64,000 nucleotides of DNA, from the NCBI RefSeq assembly GCF_015999545.1, contig NZ_CP065546.1, forward strand, positions 3,566,001-3,630,000, given 5' to 3'. The notes beneath the pieces were generated by a model. That model was not told where the DNA came from. It saw only the letters and a list, made by a program, of their open reading frames with translations, and searched no databases. Origin of the DNA: Lysinibacillus sp. JNUCC-52. Its GTDB lineage: Bacteria > Bacillota > Bacilli > Bacillales_A > Planococcaceae. The translations under genes were made by a program, and so were the position numbers. Positions 8,871 to 18,395 of the stretch are shown here, one piece after another. Numbering within the stretch: position 1 is the first letter of the stretch; every line of letters begins with the position of its first letter.

Positions 8871-10388
8871 TTGGAAAAGAAACGTCAAAAAGAGAAGCAA
8901 ACGAATGTCGTATCGTTCATTCCAACAGGCGACTATTATTATAAAAAATCAATTCAAGCGATGAATAGCGGACAGATGGATAAAGCCTATAAATATTTAC
9001 AGCGTGCTGTTGATTTAAGCCCAGATGACCCGATGATTTTATTGCAATTAGCGATTGTAGAATTAGAAGGTCAAGGCTTTGAAGAAGCCTATGATTTACT
9101 TCGTCGTGCCTATCAATTAGACCCAAATGAGCCAGAAATTATTTTTTATATGGCAGAGGTGTCTGGATGCGTCGGCATTATACAAGATGCCAAACGCTTT
9201 GCAGAGCAATACTTAGAGATGGAACCTGAGGGTGCTTATGCAGATGAAGCGGCTGAAATTTTGGACTTTGTAGCTTTTGAACAAGATGATTATGAAGAGC
9301 TTGAAGGTAGCGGCGAGGATTTATATCGTCAGGAACAAGCGCGTCGTTGTATGGAAAAGGGTGATTTTCCAGAGGCGATAAACATTTTAGAACAACTCGT
9401 AGAAGATAGACCAGAATTTTGGTCTGCATACAATAATTTAGCTTTAGCTTATTTCTATGTCGGTGAAGCAGAGCAAGCAAAAGCAATCCTAAACACAGTA
9501 CTTCGTGAAAATAAAGGGAATTTACATGCGTTATGCAATTTAACGGTTATTGCGTATTATGAGAAAAATGATGAGGAATTAAATGCTCTTTTAGAAGTTT
9601 TAGTGAAAATCCAGCCTTATGCATGGGATCATCGCTATAAACTAGGTGCAACGCTTGCGCTTATTGGTCAATATGAAATAGCCTTTAAATGGCTACGAAG
9701 CATGCAAAAACGTGGCTATTTAGGTGATCCAGGATTTTACTTTTGGTTATCACATGCGGCGTATTTCTCGGGCTACGATGATATTTCAAAAAGCGCTTGG
9801 GAGCAGTTACTTGAGCTTGATCCAGAGAAAGAGGGCTTTGAACCTTGGCGTCAGCATGAAAATACATATGAACTTGACGCATTAGAACATGATCGTGACT
9901 TCATTGTATCTAAACTTGAAAGTGAGTATATAAGTGATCGCCTATTTGGTTTGTTTTTATTAAAAGGGACAGCGCATAAACAGGAAATCATTGCTCATCC
10001 TAAATGGATAGATGTTGAGCAATTTGATGCTTTTGAAAAGCTTTTTTTAGCTTACGCACTTGGCCATCAGTTTGATGAAAAAAATAAAGTAGAGGCAAGC
10101 TTTTTAAGAGCTGTCCGTGTATCAGAGATTTTATTAGAGCAATATGGGAAAATGACAACATTGGTTGCGCCAATGTTTCAAATGTGGTTTGTGCTATGTG
10201 AACAAGCGCTTAGTGAAAATTATCGCTTTACAAATCCAGCTGCCATTGCAGGTGCAAATGATTTCTTATTCCGCTCATCTCGCATGTTGAAGGTGACGAA
10301 GAAGGAAATTGCAGAGCAGTATGGTATATCTGTGTCTACATTATCTAAATATATTGAAGAAATGTTAATGTTTTTACCAACCAGTTAA
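8871..10388 (+). CDS. Tetratricopeptide-repeat protein with C-terminal HTH, YvcD-like
   Basis: This 505-residue cytoplasmic protein has TPR-like helical repeats (for example MNSGQMDKAYKYLQRAVDL, GFEEAYDLLRRAYQLDPNEP, GDFPEAINILEQLVEDRPEF, VGEAEQAKAILNTVLRENKG). Near residues 470-495 a helix-turn-helix-like segment reads KKEIAEQYGISVSTLSKYIE. The TTG start follows GGAGGA (8859-8864) by 6 nt. It occupies the yvcD position between the his genes and trxB as in B. subtilis. Its function is unknown; the repeats suggest protein binding and the tail suggests possible DNA binding. Confidence 0.8.
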   Translation: MEKKRQKEKQTNVVSFIPTGDYYYKKSIQAMNSGQMDKAYKYLQRAVDLSPDDPMILLQLAIVELEGQGFEEAYDLLRRAYQLDPNEPEIIFYMAEVSGCVGIIQDAKRFAEQYLEMEPEGAYADEAAEILDFVAFEQDDYEELEGSGEDLYRQEQARRCMEKGDFPEAINILEQLVEDRPEFWSAYNNLALAYFYVGEAEQAKAILNTVLRENKGNLHALCNLTVIAYYEKNDEELNALLEVLVKIQPYAWDHRYKLGATLALIGQYEIAFKWLRSMQKRGYLGDPGFYFWLSHAAYFSGYDDISKSAWEQLLELDPEKEGFEPWRQHENTYELDALEHDRDFIVSKLESEYISDRLFGLFLLKGTAHKQEIIAHPKWIDVEQFDAFEKLFLAYALGHQFDEKNKVEASFLRAVRVSEILLEQYGKMTTLVAPMFQMWFVLCEQALSENYRFTNPAAIAGANDFLFRSSRMLKVTKKEIAEQYGISVSTLSKYIEEMLMFLPTS

Positions 10389-10480
10389 ATTTAGGTTGTG
10401 AGCAACATAGTTGAATAACTTCATGCTTTCACATACGATGAACATACTAACGTTATTATAAAAAAGTTTTACAAGTTTAG

Positions 10481-11437
<957 letters not shown>

Positions 11438-11627
11438 TAGGCCTGAAATAGTTCGTCTCGAAATAGCTAGCGTAAAACGCTAAACGTAGAAGCTCGTTGC
11501 TATTGGCCGTTATTACCGGAAAAAAATACAATTTTTTAATACGGTTTTAATATTGCTGTAACTTGAATGACATATAAAAGGTGTAATATGTAGAGTGTAA
11601 TTAGCAATCCCCCTTTTATTTTTTTAG

Positions 11628-11670
11628 TAGGTTGTTTCCGCCTAATTAGGTGGGGGCAACCTATTTTTGA
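11628..11670 (+). terminator. Hairpin downstream of trxB
   Basis: TAGGTTG (11628-11634) pairs with CAACCTA (11657-11663), with an inner CCTAATTAGG palindrome, followed by TTTTTGA. It is a probable trxB terminator about 190 bp after the stop. A 16-bp TTTGAGTGTCACTCAA palindrome follows at 11674-11689. Confidence 0.55.
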
Positions 11671-11734
11671 TATTTGAGTGTCACTCAAACAATTCTGAAT
11701 TTTAAGTGTTATTGACGCTATTGTTATTTGTCCA

Positions 11735-11822
11735 TTCATGCTACAACAGCACAAAAAGTAAGGCGCAACAAGCTGCACAATAGCGACGGTTGTAGCTTAC
11801 GTTGGGCTGTGTGGACAACATA
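11735..11822. repeat. Degenerate copy of the long intergenic repeat
   Basis: The blocks TAAGGCGCAACA, GGTTGTAGCTTA and GGGCTGTGTGGA correspond to the conserved core of the long repeat (TAAGACGCAAC, GGTTGCGGCTTA, GTGCCCGCGG) but have diverged. The remaining bases of 11438-12102 show no gene. Confidence 0.55.
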
Positions 11823-12058
11823 CTGGGTTTTTCCGCAATTGGATAACTACTGCTTAAGCTTATTATTTCTGAATGTGTCATGTCTCACTATAGAAAACTG
11901 TATACTATAAGTATGATTATTCGTGTAAAATAACTGTCATTGGGAGTACAACGATCCTTTATGCAAGAGAAATAAAAGCCATTCATGTTGATTCAATATA
12001 AACAGTTTTTTGCGCAAGATACCATAGTTGTGAAATGAGGACAAACTCTGATAGGTCT

Positions 12059-12067
12059 TGCTATAAT
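12059..12067 (+). promoter_or_regulatory. Extended -10 promoter of the yvcI-rapZ-yvcK group
   Basis: TGCTATAAT at 12059-12067 is an extended -10 hexamer about 36 nt before the nudix ATG. No convincing -35 is present. It would drive the nudix gene, rapZ, yvcK and possibly whiA. Confidence 0.5.
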
Positions 12068-12102
12068 GAAAATATAATGCAAAAGAGATTAGAGGTGTGT
12101 CT

Positions 12103-12570
12103 ATGCAAAGAATTGCAAACTTAATTGCCGTAAAAGACGGCCAAGTATTATTACTTCAAAAGCCGAGACGAGGCTGGTATGTAGCACCTGGCGGAAAAAT
12201 GGAAAGCGGTGAGTCGATTTATGAGGCTGCTTTACGTGAGTTTCAGGAAGAAACAAATGTCATCCCATTGAACGCGCATCTAAAAGGTGTATATACGATG
12301 ATTATTAAGGAAGATAACGTTAAGGTGGATGAATGGATGCTATATACTTTTATGGCGAAAGATATTGAAGGCGTTCCATTCGAAGAAACAAGAGAAGGTA
12401 AGCTTGCATGGCACCCAGTTGGGGATTTAAAACATTTGCCGATGGCTGAAGGTGATCGAACGAATTTACTATTTGCGATTTCCCAATCAGGCATTCAATA
12501 CGGCACATTTGAATACACGAAAGATTTTGAATTGCTTCATGAGAAAATACAAATATCAATAGAACAATAA
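12103..12570 (+). CDS. Nudix hydrolase, YvcI-like
   Basis: This 155-residue protein carries a complete nudix box, GKMESGESIYEAALREFQEE plus T, with the G-x5-E-x7-RE-x2-EE spacing that binds the catalytic divalent metals. The family hydrolyses nucleoside diphosphates linked to other groups; the substrate here is unknown. The ATG at 12103 follows AGAGGTG by 5 nt and is preferred over a GTG at 12097. It lies 9 bp before rapZ, as yvcI does in B. subtilis. Confidence 0.88.
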   Translation: MQRIANLIAVKDGQVLLLQKPRRGWYVAPGGKMESGESIYEAALREFQEETNVIPLNAHLKGVYTMIIKEDNVKVDEWMLYTFMAKDIEGVPFEETREGKLAWHPVGDLKHLPMAEGDRTNLLFAISQSGIQYGTFEYTKDFELLHEKIQISIEQ

Positions 12571-12579
12571 AGGAGCTGC

Positions 12580-13473
12580 ATGACAGTGGTGGTTGAAAGT
12601 CAACAATGTACACATGAATTGGTCATTATTACAGGAATGTCTGGAGCTGGGAAGACAGTAGCTATTCAAAGCTTTGAGGATTTAGGGTATTACTGTATTG
12701 ATAATTTACCACCAGCGTTACTCACGACTTTTTTAACTTTACTTAGGGATTCAGGTAAAAATATAACACGTATTGCAGCTGTCATGGATATGCGTGGCGG
12801 CAACTTTTTTGATTCGCTAATTGGAGCGCTCGACCATATATTAAAAGAAGGCGATATCGTTGTCCGCATTTTATTTTTAGATGCAGATGATGCAACGCTT
12901 GTGAGACGTTATAAGGAAACGAGACGTGCACATCCATTAGCTGTAACTGGTTTACCTCTTGATGGCATTAAACAAGAACGCGTACTGCTATCAGAAGTAA
13001 AAGGCCGCGCTAATTTCGTTTATAATACGTCAAATATGAAACCAAAAGAGTTACGTGAGAAAATCGTGAAAGCATTTGCAAGTGATGCAGATCACACTTT
13101 TTCAGTTAATATTATGTCCTTTGGATATAAACACGGTATGCCAATTGATGCAGACTTAGTATTTGATGTGCGCTTTTTAAAAAATCCTTATTATGTAGAG
13201 GAATTGCGCCCTAAAACTGGTTTGCAAACAGAAGTCTCTTCTTATGTATTAGCGTTAGAGGATACACAAATCCTAATTCAAAAACTAACGGATTTGTTTG
13301 AATTTATGATACCGCTTTATAAACAAGAGGGGAAATCGCAACTTGTCATTGCTTTTGGTTGTACAGGAGGACAGCATCGTTCGGTGACTTTAGCAGAATA
13401 TTTTGGCGCTTGCTTGGCCAAAAAAGAAAATGCTGTGATATCGCACCGTGACATCAATCGAAGAAAGGATTGA
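12580..13473 (+). CDS. rapZ: RNase adapter / nucleotide-binding protein RapZ (YvcJ)
   Basis: The 297-residue protein has a P-loop GMSGAGKT near residues 19-26, a second conserved block IDNLPPAL and the C-terminal [10 protein letters not shown] typical of the RapZ/YvcJ family. In E. coli RapZ controls glucosamine-6-phosphate synthase through small RNAs and RNase E. In B. subtilis YvcJ is a nucleotide-hydrolysing protein linked to competence, and its RNA role is not established. AAAGGAG lies 5 nt before the ATG. It is followed after 4 nt by yvcK. Confidence 0.92.
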   Translation: MTVVVESQQCTHELVIITGMSGAGKTVAIQSFEDLGYYCIDNLPPALLTTFLTLLRDSGKNITRIAAVMDMRGGNFFDSLIGALDHILKEGDIVVRILFLDADDATLVRRYKETRRAHPLAVTGLPLDGIKQERVLLSEVKGRANFVYNTSNMKPKELREKIVKAFASDADHTFSVNIMSFGYKHGMPIDADLVFDVRFLKNPYYVEELRPKTGLQTEVSSYVLALEDTQILIQKLTDLFEFMIPLYKQEGKSQLVIAFGCTGGQHRSVTLAEYFGACLAKKENAVISHRDINRRKD

Positions 13474-13477
13474 GTGA

Positions 13478-14449
13478 ATGGGGAAAAAGCATACAAGGCT
13501 AGTTGTAATAGGTGGTGGTACTGGCCTTTCTACGTTACTACGTGGTTTAAAGCATCACCCGTTTGATATCACTGCAATCGTAACAGTTGCGGATGATGGT
13601 GGTTCCTCAGGACGTTTACGTGATGATTATGATATCCCCCCGCCTGGGGATGTTCGTAATGTCATTGCAGCATTATCGGATGTGGAGCCACTCGTTGAGC
13701 AAATGTTTCAATATCGTTTTTCCGTATCAGAAGATTTAAATGGTCATTCTCTTGGCAATTTAATGTTAACGGCCTTAACCGATATTACTGGAGATTTTAG
13801 CCATGCTATTAGCGAAATGGGAAAAGTTTTAAAAGTACATGGTCGAGTAATTCCAGCTGCTAATAAAAAAATTACTTTACATGCCGAACTAGAAGATGGG
13901 GCAGTAATTCAAGGTGAGTCGAAAATTCCTACTGCTGGAAAGCGCATTGACCGCGTTTTTTTAGTGCCTGAAAATGTGCAGCCGTTACCAGAAGCAATAC
14001 GCGCAATTAATCGTGCTGACTATATTTTAATAGGACCTGGTAGCTTATATACAAGTATTATTCCTAATTTGCTAGTAAAAGAAATTGGAGAAGCTGTAGT
14101 TAGAGCAAAGGGACGAAAAATTTATGTATGTAATTTAATGACCCAAAAAGGGGAGACCATTTCTTATACAGCAGGTGACCATGTTGAGGCAATTCACAAG
14201 CATGTTGGACATTCCTTTATTGATGCTATTTTAGTAAATGATGAACAACTTCCACATCCTGTTAAAGAGCTTTATAAAGAGGAATGTGCGGAACCCGTAA
14301 CATTCGATGTTGGAAAGCTTGAAAGTATGGGATTAGAGGTTATTAAACGTGATATTGCAACCATTCGACCAGATGGGACAGTGCGCCATAATGCTGCAAA
14401 TGTGGCACAATGGCTTGTGGATTATGCAAAAATCTTACCGAAAAAGTAA
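13478..14449 (+). CDS. yvcK: Gluconeogenesis factor YvcK
   Basis: This 323-residue member of the CofD/YvcK fold starts with the nucleotide-binding motif VVIGGGTGLSTLLRGLK and contains VADDGGSSGRLR, PPGDVRNVIAAL and IGPGSLYTSIIPNLL. In B. subtilis YvcK binds UDP-sugars, is needed for growth on gluconeogenic carbon sources and affects the localisation of cell wall enzymes. It lies between rapZ and whiA, a conserved Firmicute block. Confidence 0.93.
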   Translation: MGKKHTRLVVIGGGTGLSTLLRGLKHHPFDITAIVTVADDGGSSGRLRDDYDIPPPGDVRNVIAALSDVEPLVEQMFQYRFSVSEDLNGHSLGNLMLTALTDITGDFSHAISEMGKVLKVHGRVIPAANKKITLHAELEDGAVIQGESKIPTAGKRIDRVFLVPENVQPLPEAIRAINRADYILIGPGSLYTSIIPNLLVKEIGEAVVRAKGRKIYVCNLMTQKGETISYTAGDHVEAIHKHVGHSFIDAILVNDEQLPHPVKELYKEECAEPVTFDVGKLESMGLEVIKRDIATIRPDGTVRHNAANVAQWLVDYAKILPKK

Positions 14450-14539
14450 GGAAGCCAACAATAGAGTCCTAAAGAATGCTTGTTGTATATGGTAAGATGA
14501 ACATATACATAGAAATAAAGGTCGAAAGGAGGGCGTAAT

Positions 14540-15487
14540 ATGTCATTTGCTTCAGAAACGAAAAAAGAGCTGACGCAAGTAGAAGCGGACGATTATTGTA
14601 TGAAAGCAGAAGTATCTGCATTAATTCGTATGAATGGTTCATTATCTTTTGCAAACAAGCAACTTAGTTTAGACGTACAAACCGAAAATGCAGCGATTGC
14701 AAGAAGGCTTTACACTATTATGAAGAAGTTGTATCCATATAACGTAGAGCTACTTGTACGTAAGAAAATGCGTTTGAAAAAAAATAACGTGTATATATGT
14801 CGTGTGCGAGAAGGGGCGCGGGAGTTACTTATTGATTTAGCGATAATATCGGATGATTTCCAATTCAATCACACAATTTCTAAAGAGCTTATAAAAAAGA
14901 GTGGCCATAAAAGAGCTTACTTACGTGGAGCATTTTTAGCAGGTGGCTCGGTAAATAACCCAGAAACGTCTGCCTATCACTTAGAAATTTATTCTTTGTA
15001 TAAAGAACACGGTGAAGCATTAATGGATTTAATGAATGAATTTGAGTTAAATGCAAAAACAATTGAACGAAAGAAGGGCTTTGTGACATACTTAAAAGAA
15101 GCGGAAAAGATTTCCGATTTTTTAAACATTGTCGGAGCTCATCAAGCGATGATGAAATTTGAAGATGTTCGCATACTACGCGATATGCGAAATAGTGTTA
15201 ATCGTATTGTAAACTGTGAAACAGCAAACTTGAATAAAACAATCGGTGCTGCACTGCGCCAGGTAGAAAATATTCGCTTTATTGAAAATTCAGTAGGGCT
15301 GGATCAGTTGCCTGAAAAGCTTCGTGAAATTGCACGCTTACGTGTGGAATATCAAGATGTGACGTTAAAAGAACTTGGTGAAATGGTATCAAGTGGAACG
15401 GTTAGCAAATCAGGCGTTAATCATCGATTGCGTAAAATAGATGAAATAGCAGATGCACTAAGAAGAGGTGAAAAAATAGGCGGTTAA
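14540..15487 (+). CDS. whiA: DNA-binding protein WhiA
   Basis: The 315-residue protein has the N-terminal LAGLIDADG-like domain with the conserved [15 protein letters not shown] block and a C-terminal helix-turn-helix ([20 protein letters not shown]). WhiA is a sporulation regulator in Streptomyces and influences cell division and chromosome segregation in Bacillus. GAAAGGAGGG lies 6-7 nt before the ATG. It belongs to the rapZ-yvcK-whiA-crh set. Confidence 0.94.
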   Translation: MSFASETKKELTQVEADDYCMKAEVSALIRMNGSLSFANKQLSLDVQTENAAIARRLYTIMKKLYPYNVELLVRKKMRLKKNNVYICRVREGARELLIDLAIISDDFQFNHTISKELIKKSGHKRAYLRGAFLAGGSVNNPETSAYHLEIYSLYKEHGEALMDLMNEFELNAKTIERKKGFVTYLKEAEKISDFLNIVGAHQAMMKFEDVRILRDMRNSVNRIVNCETANLNKTIGAALRQVENIRFIENSVGLDQLPEKLREIARLRVEYQDVTLKELGEMVSSGTVSKSGVNHRLRKIDEIADALRRGEKIGG

Positions 15488-15526
15488 GCTTTCATACAAA
15501 AGACAGAAAGCAAGTGCAATCGCTTA

Positions 15527-15556
15527 TTGTTCTTCTGCTGTAAAGTGCGGTAATAT
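15527..15556 (+). promoter_or_regulatory. Possible sigma-A promoter of crh
   Basis: TTGTTC (15527-15532) and TAATAT (15551-15556) are 18 nt apart and lie about 40 nt upstream of the crh start. The match is moderate. Confidence 0.4.
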
Positions 15557-15596
15557 AAAACTAAGAGACGAACGGTAGTGAAGGAGAGAATTGCGA

Positions 15597-15854
15597 ATGA
15601 CTGAGAAAACAGTCCAGGTAAAATTAAAATTAGGACTTCAAGCTAGACAAGCGGCTTTGTTTGTACAGGAAGCAAATCGTTTTAGTGCTGATATTTTTCT
15701 TGAAAAAGATGAGAAAAAAGTAAATGCCAAATCCATTATGGGTGTAATGAGCTTAGCGATTGCTAAAGGTACGAAAGTTGTTTTAAGCAGTGAAGGTAGC
15801 GATGCAGAGCAAGCGGTTACATCATTAGCTGCTCTTATTGAAAAAGAAGACTAA
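15597..15854 (+). CDS. crh: Catabolite repression HPr-like protein Crh
   Basis: This 85-residue HPr paralogue has Gln15 where HPr has the PTS-active His15 (GLQARQAAL), and it keeps Ser46 in NAKSIMG. It therefore cannot carry sugar phosphate but can be phosphorylated on Ser46 by HPrK and serve as CcpA corepressor. The ATG at 15597 is 10 nt after AAGGAG; an upstream TTG at 15591 is only 4 nt away and is rejected. Residue 18 is Gln, where HPr and B. subtilis Crh have Pro. Confidence 0.94.
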   Translation: MTEKTVQVKLKLGLQARQAALFVQEANRFSADIFLEKDEKKVNAKSIMGVMSLAIAKGTKVVLSSEGSDAEQAVTSLAALIEKED

Positions 15855-15859
15855 ATAAA

Positions 15860-15895
15860 AAACCCTCTAAGTCACCTGGACTTAGAGGGTTTTAA
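15860..15895 (+). terminator. Terminator of crh
   Basis: AAACCCTCTAAGTC (15860-15873) pairs perfectly with GACTTAGAGGGTTT (15879-15892) around a 5-nt loop, with flanking A and T runs. A near-copy ends clpP at 15994-16030. Confidence 0.88.
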
Positions 15896-15930
15896 GCATC
15901 ATCGCTGTGGATTTCCACGGGCACCGTATT

Positions 15931-15990
15931 TTGAGTGCCAGTCACTAGTGCAATTCGAAAGATTCGGAATTGTTCGAGTGCCTGGCACAC
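15931..15990. repeat. Short hairpin-type repeat pair between crh and clpP
   Basis: GAGTGCCAGTCACTAGTGC and TTCGAGTGCCTGGCAC belong to the GAGTGCCTGGCAC family seen at 11674, 21991, 22171, 24713, 24885, 33286, 33503 and 33677. A further dyad, AATTCgaaAGATTCGGAATT-like, lies between them. The function is unknown. Confidence 0.6.
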
Positions 15991-15991
15991 A

Positions 15992-16030
15992 TAAAAAACC
16001 CGCTAAGTCATCTGGACTTAGCGGGTTTTT
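15992..16030 (-). terminator. Terminator of clpP
   Basis: AAAAACCCGCTAAGTC (15994-16009) pairs with GACTTAGCGGGTTTTT (16015-16030). It ends 4 bp beyond the clpP stop on the minus strand and is usable from both sides. Confidence 0.88.
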
Positions 16031-16034
16031 CTAA

Positions 16035-16622
16035 TTAACGTTCGTTACGTACAAAAATGTGGTCGATTAAGCCGTATTCTTTAGCACGTTCAGCTGTCAT
16101 GAAGTTATCACGATCAGTATCTCGTGAGATGACTTCTAGTGGCTGACCAGTACGTTCAGATAAAATACCATTTAATTTTTCACGAAGGAATAAAATGCGT
16201 TTTGCAGCAATTTCAATTTCAGTCGCTTGACCCTGTGCACCGCCAAGTGGTTGGTGAATCATTACTTCTGCATTTGGTAATGCATAGCGTTTACCAGGTT
16301 CACCAGCAGCAAGTAGGAACGCACCCATTGATGCAGCCATACCAATACAAATTGTTTGTACTTTTGGCTTGATGAATTGCATTGTATCGTAGATTGCCAT
16401 ACCAGCTGTAATAGAACCACCTGGTGAGTTAATGTAAAGAGAAATGTCTTTATCTGGATCTTCTGCTTCTAAAAATAGAAGCTGCGCAACGATTGAGTTT
16501 GCAACGTTGTCATCAATTGCACTTCCTAATAGGATAATACGGTCTTTTAGTAGTCGTGAATAAATGTCATAAGCACGCTCACCACGACTTGTTTGTTCAA
16601 TAACTGTAGGAATTAAATTCAT
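16035..16622 (-). CDS. clpP: ATP-dependent Clp protease proteolytic subunit
   Basis: ClpP forms the 14-subunit proteolytic chamber that works with ClpX, ClpC or ClpE. The 195-residue protein has the serine-protease triad at Ser98 (GMAASMGAF), His123 (IHQPLGG) and Asp172. AAGGAGG (complement of 16630-16636) precedes the ATG by 7 nt. Upstream is a promoter covered by a CtsR-like direct repeat, so heat and protein-stress induction is expected. It is convergent with crh. Confidence 0.97.
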   Translation of the reverse strand: MNLIPTVIEQTSRGERAYDIYSRLLKDRIILLGSAIDDNVANSIVAQLLFLEAEDPDKDISLYINSPGGSITAGMAIYDTMQFIKPKVQTICIGMAASMGAFLLAAGEPGKRYALPNAEVMIHQPLGGAQGQATEIEIAAKRILFLREKLNGILSERTGQPLEVISRDTDRDNFMTAERAKEYGLIDHIFVRNER

Positions 16623-16695
16623 GTTAAATCCTCCTTAAAAAGCTAAATTCGAATACTTTTACTGAAATCATCCATTATATTTCAGTTGTAACCTT

Positions 16696-16726
16696 ATCAT
16701 ACACATTATAGTCAGGGAAGGTCAAA
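16696..16726 (-). promoter_or_regulatory. clpP promoter with CtsR-like operator
   Basis: On the minus strand TTGACC (16725-16720) and TATGAT (16701-16696) are 18 nt apart. The plus strand at 16710-16726 reads AGTCAGG-GAA-GGTCAAA: a perfect second heptad and a 4-5/7 first heptad of the CtsR consensus GGTCAAAnAnRGTCAAA, overlapping the -35. The architecture is that of class III heat-shock genes. Confidence 0.7.
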
Positions 16727-16779
16727 TATTAACGCTGATATTAAGAAATAAAATCCCTTATAAAAATTTTAAATTATAG

Positions 16780-16808
16780 TTGAATTGTGGGCAATAGGTT
16801 TGTATAAT
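16780..16808 (+). promoter_or_regulatory. Sigma-A promoter upstream of tRNA-Arg
   Basis: TTGAAT (16780-16785) and TATAAT (16803-16808) are separated by 17 nt. Transcription would start near 16815 and run about 115 nt before the tRNA. The leader holds a GCTTTAccgTAAAGC hairpin near 16882-16896 and an eight-T run just before the tRNA. Confidence 0.7.
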
Positions 16809-16929
16809 GGAAAGGTCGTAAGTTAAAGTACAGTACACTATTTTGCAGGTATGCTTCTACAATGAGGGTTATCTACATGATGCTTTACCGTAAAGCCTAA
16901 GAGTGAGTACTTTTTTTTTATGTTCAATT

Positions 16930-17004
16930 GCCCTCGTGGTGTAATGGATAACACGTAAGATTCCGGTTCTTGCACTGGGGGTTCGATTCCCTCCGAGGGC
17001 GCCA
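16930..17004 (+). tRNA. tRNA-Arg (anticodon CCG), CCA encoded
   Basis: The acceptor stem GCCCTCG (16930-16936) pairs with CGAGGGC (16994-17000), followed by discriminator G and encoded CCA. The anticodon loop TTCCGGT gives anticodon CCG, which reads CGG, and the T loop has GGTTCGATTCC. It is a single tRNA gene with its own promoter. Confidence 0.95.
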
Positions 17005-17045
17005 TTTACTGATGAATTGATTTACTTTTATAGCTCGATTCTCCT

Positions 17046-17245
17046 ATTAAGTTGCTTAGCAGCCTGCTTAATGGAGAAAGAGAGGAATATGGTGGAAATC
17101 TGTCCCGTAGGCATTATTCCCATTATGATTCCTTTCTAAACCATCAAAAGCAATAACTCCAAAAAGTTTTTTAGTGAACATACTGATCGTGAAGCTAGCA
17201 TTGCTAGCACAAAAGAAGAATCCTATCTGAGGGGATTCTTTTTTT
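17046..17245 (+). terminator. Two hairpins downstream of tRNA-Arg, the second a terminator
   Basis: An imperfect dyad (TTCTCCTATTAAG near 17038-17050 with CTTAATGGAGAA near 17067-17078) lies close to the tRNA. The better terminator is AAGAATCC (17216-17223) pairing with GGATTCTT (17233-17240), followed by six T. Nothing else is recognised in 17005-17509 apart from an AT-rich upstream region with a TTTCCGA (17451) / TCGGAAA (17477) dyad before the ABC transporter, a possible operator. Confidence 0.65.
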
Positions 17246-17509
17246 GTGGTCAAAAATATCTAAATTTAGCATAAAAATCATCTTAATATTGCATAAGTAT
17301 ACATTTTCAGACATAGATATTGTTTTTATTACATAATTTCTCTACGTTTTGTATTATAAAATTAATTATTATGAAAAAATAATCACTTTTATACGAAATC
17401 GTATTGTATATCCCCTCTATTGACACTATAATTGACCTAATAGTCTAACATTTCCGAATTGATAAAATTGAATTAGTCGGAAAATATTAATTGTATAGGG
17501 GGAAAAACT

Positions 17510-18304
17510 ATGAAAAAACGTTTTTGGACGTTATTAATGGTTGTAGCAGCATTTACGCTAGTGCTAGTAGGCTGTGGTGCAAAAGAAGATGCATCTTCTG
17601 GCGACGCAGTTTCTGATGGTGGCGGTAAGGACAAAGTTTATAAGGTAGGTACAGAGGCTACTTTTGCACCATTTGAATCGATTGACGATAAAGGGAATAT
17701 TGTAGGATTAGATGTCGATATTTTGCAAGCGATTGCAGATGAAATGGGCTTTAAAGTGGAATGGGAAAACATCGGGTGGGAGCCTGTATTCCAAACAATT
17801 AAAAATGGTGAAACACACATCGGTGCATCGGGGATTACAATTAATGAAGAACGTAAGGCGTCATTCGATTTTACAGAGCCATACTATGAATCTCAATTAT
17901 TAATCGTAGTTAAAGAGGATTCAGATATTACGTCATTAGCAGATTTAAAAGATAAAAAGATTTCAGTGCAAATAAATGCCACTGGTCATATGGCTGCAAA
18001 AAAATTACAAGGTGATGCAAGCACAAACATTATGGCATTCGAAAGCCAACCTGTTGCTATTCAAGAAATGTTAAATGGGAACGTTGATGCAACAATTGGT
18101 GATAATGCAGTTATTTATGAATATATTAAAGCTAACCCAAAAGCGAAACTTAAAGTAGTTGAAGATGATGCATTTGAAAAAGAATACTACGGCTTTATGG
18201 TGAAAAAAGGTAATACGGAATTATTAAACCTATTGAATGAAGGTCTACAAAAAATTAAAGACAATGGTAAATTAAAAGAAATTACTGGTAAGGACTTTAA
18301 GTAA
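17510..18304 (+). CDS. Amino-acid ABC transporter, solute-binding lipoprotein (family 3)
   Basis: This 264-residue protein has a lipoprotein signal peptide with lipobox LVGC (Cys22), then a polar linker and a bacterial solute-binding family 3 domain (YKVGTEATFAPFESIDDKGN, GLDVDILQAIADEMG, DFTEPYYESQLLIV). It would capture a polar amino acid outside the membrane; the glutamine/cystine/arginine-type specificity cannot be read. AGGGGGA lies 6 nt before the ATG. It leads a three-gene transporter operon. Confidence 0.9.
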   Translation: MKKRFWTLLMVVAAFTLVLVGCGAKEDASSGDAVSDGGGKDKVYKVGTEATFAPFESIDDKGNIVGLDVDILQAIADEMGFKVEWENIGWEPVFQTIKNGETHIGASGITINEERKASFDFTEPYYESQLLIVVKEDSDITSLADLKDKKISVQINATGHMAAKKLQGDASTNIMAFESQPVAIQEMLNGNVDATIGDNAVIYEYIKANPKAKLKVVEDDAFEKEYYGFMVKKGNTELLNLLNEGLQKIKDNGKLKEITGKDFK

Positions 18305-18395
18305 TGGATGATGCCGTTAGCCTAATCATGCTAGCGGCTCATTTGATTTATTAGCGTATTTAATAGAGAAATTGATAGGGAAAGTAGGGGTTCTA

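Noticed and set aside
17420..17451. Promoter for the ABC transporter using TTGACA at 17420
   Set aside because: No -10 hexamer lies at a usable 16-18 nt spacing, so the promoter is left unassigned.
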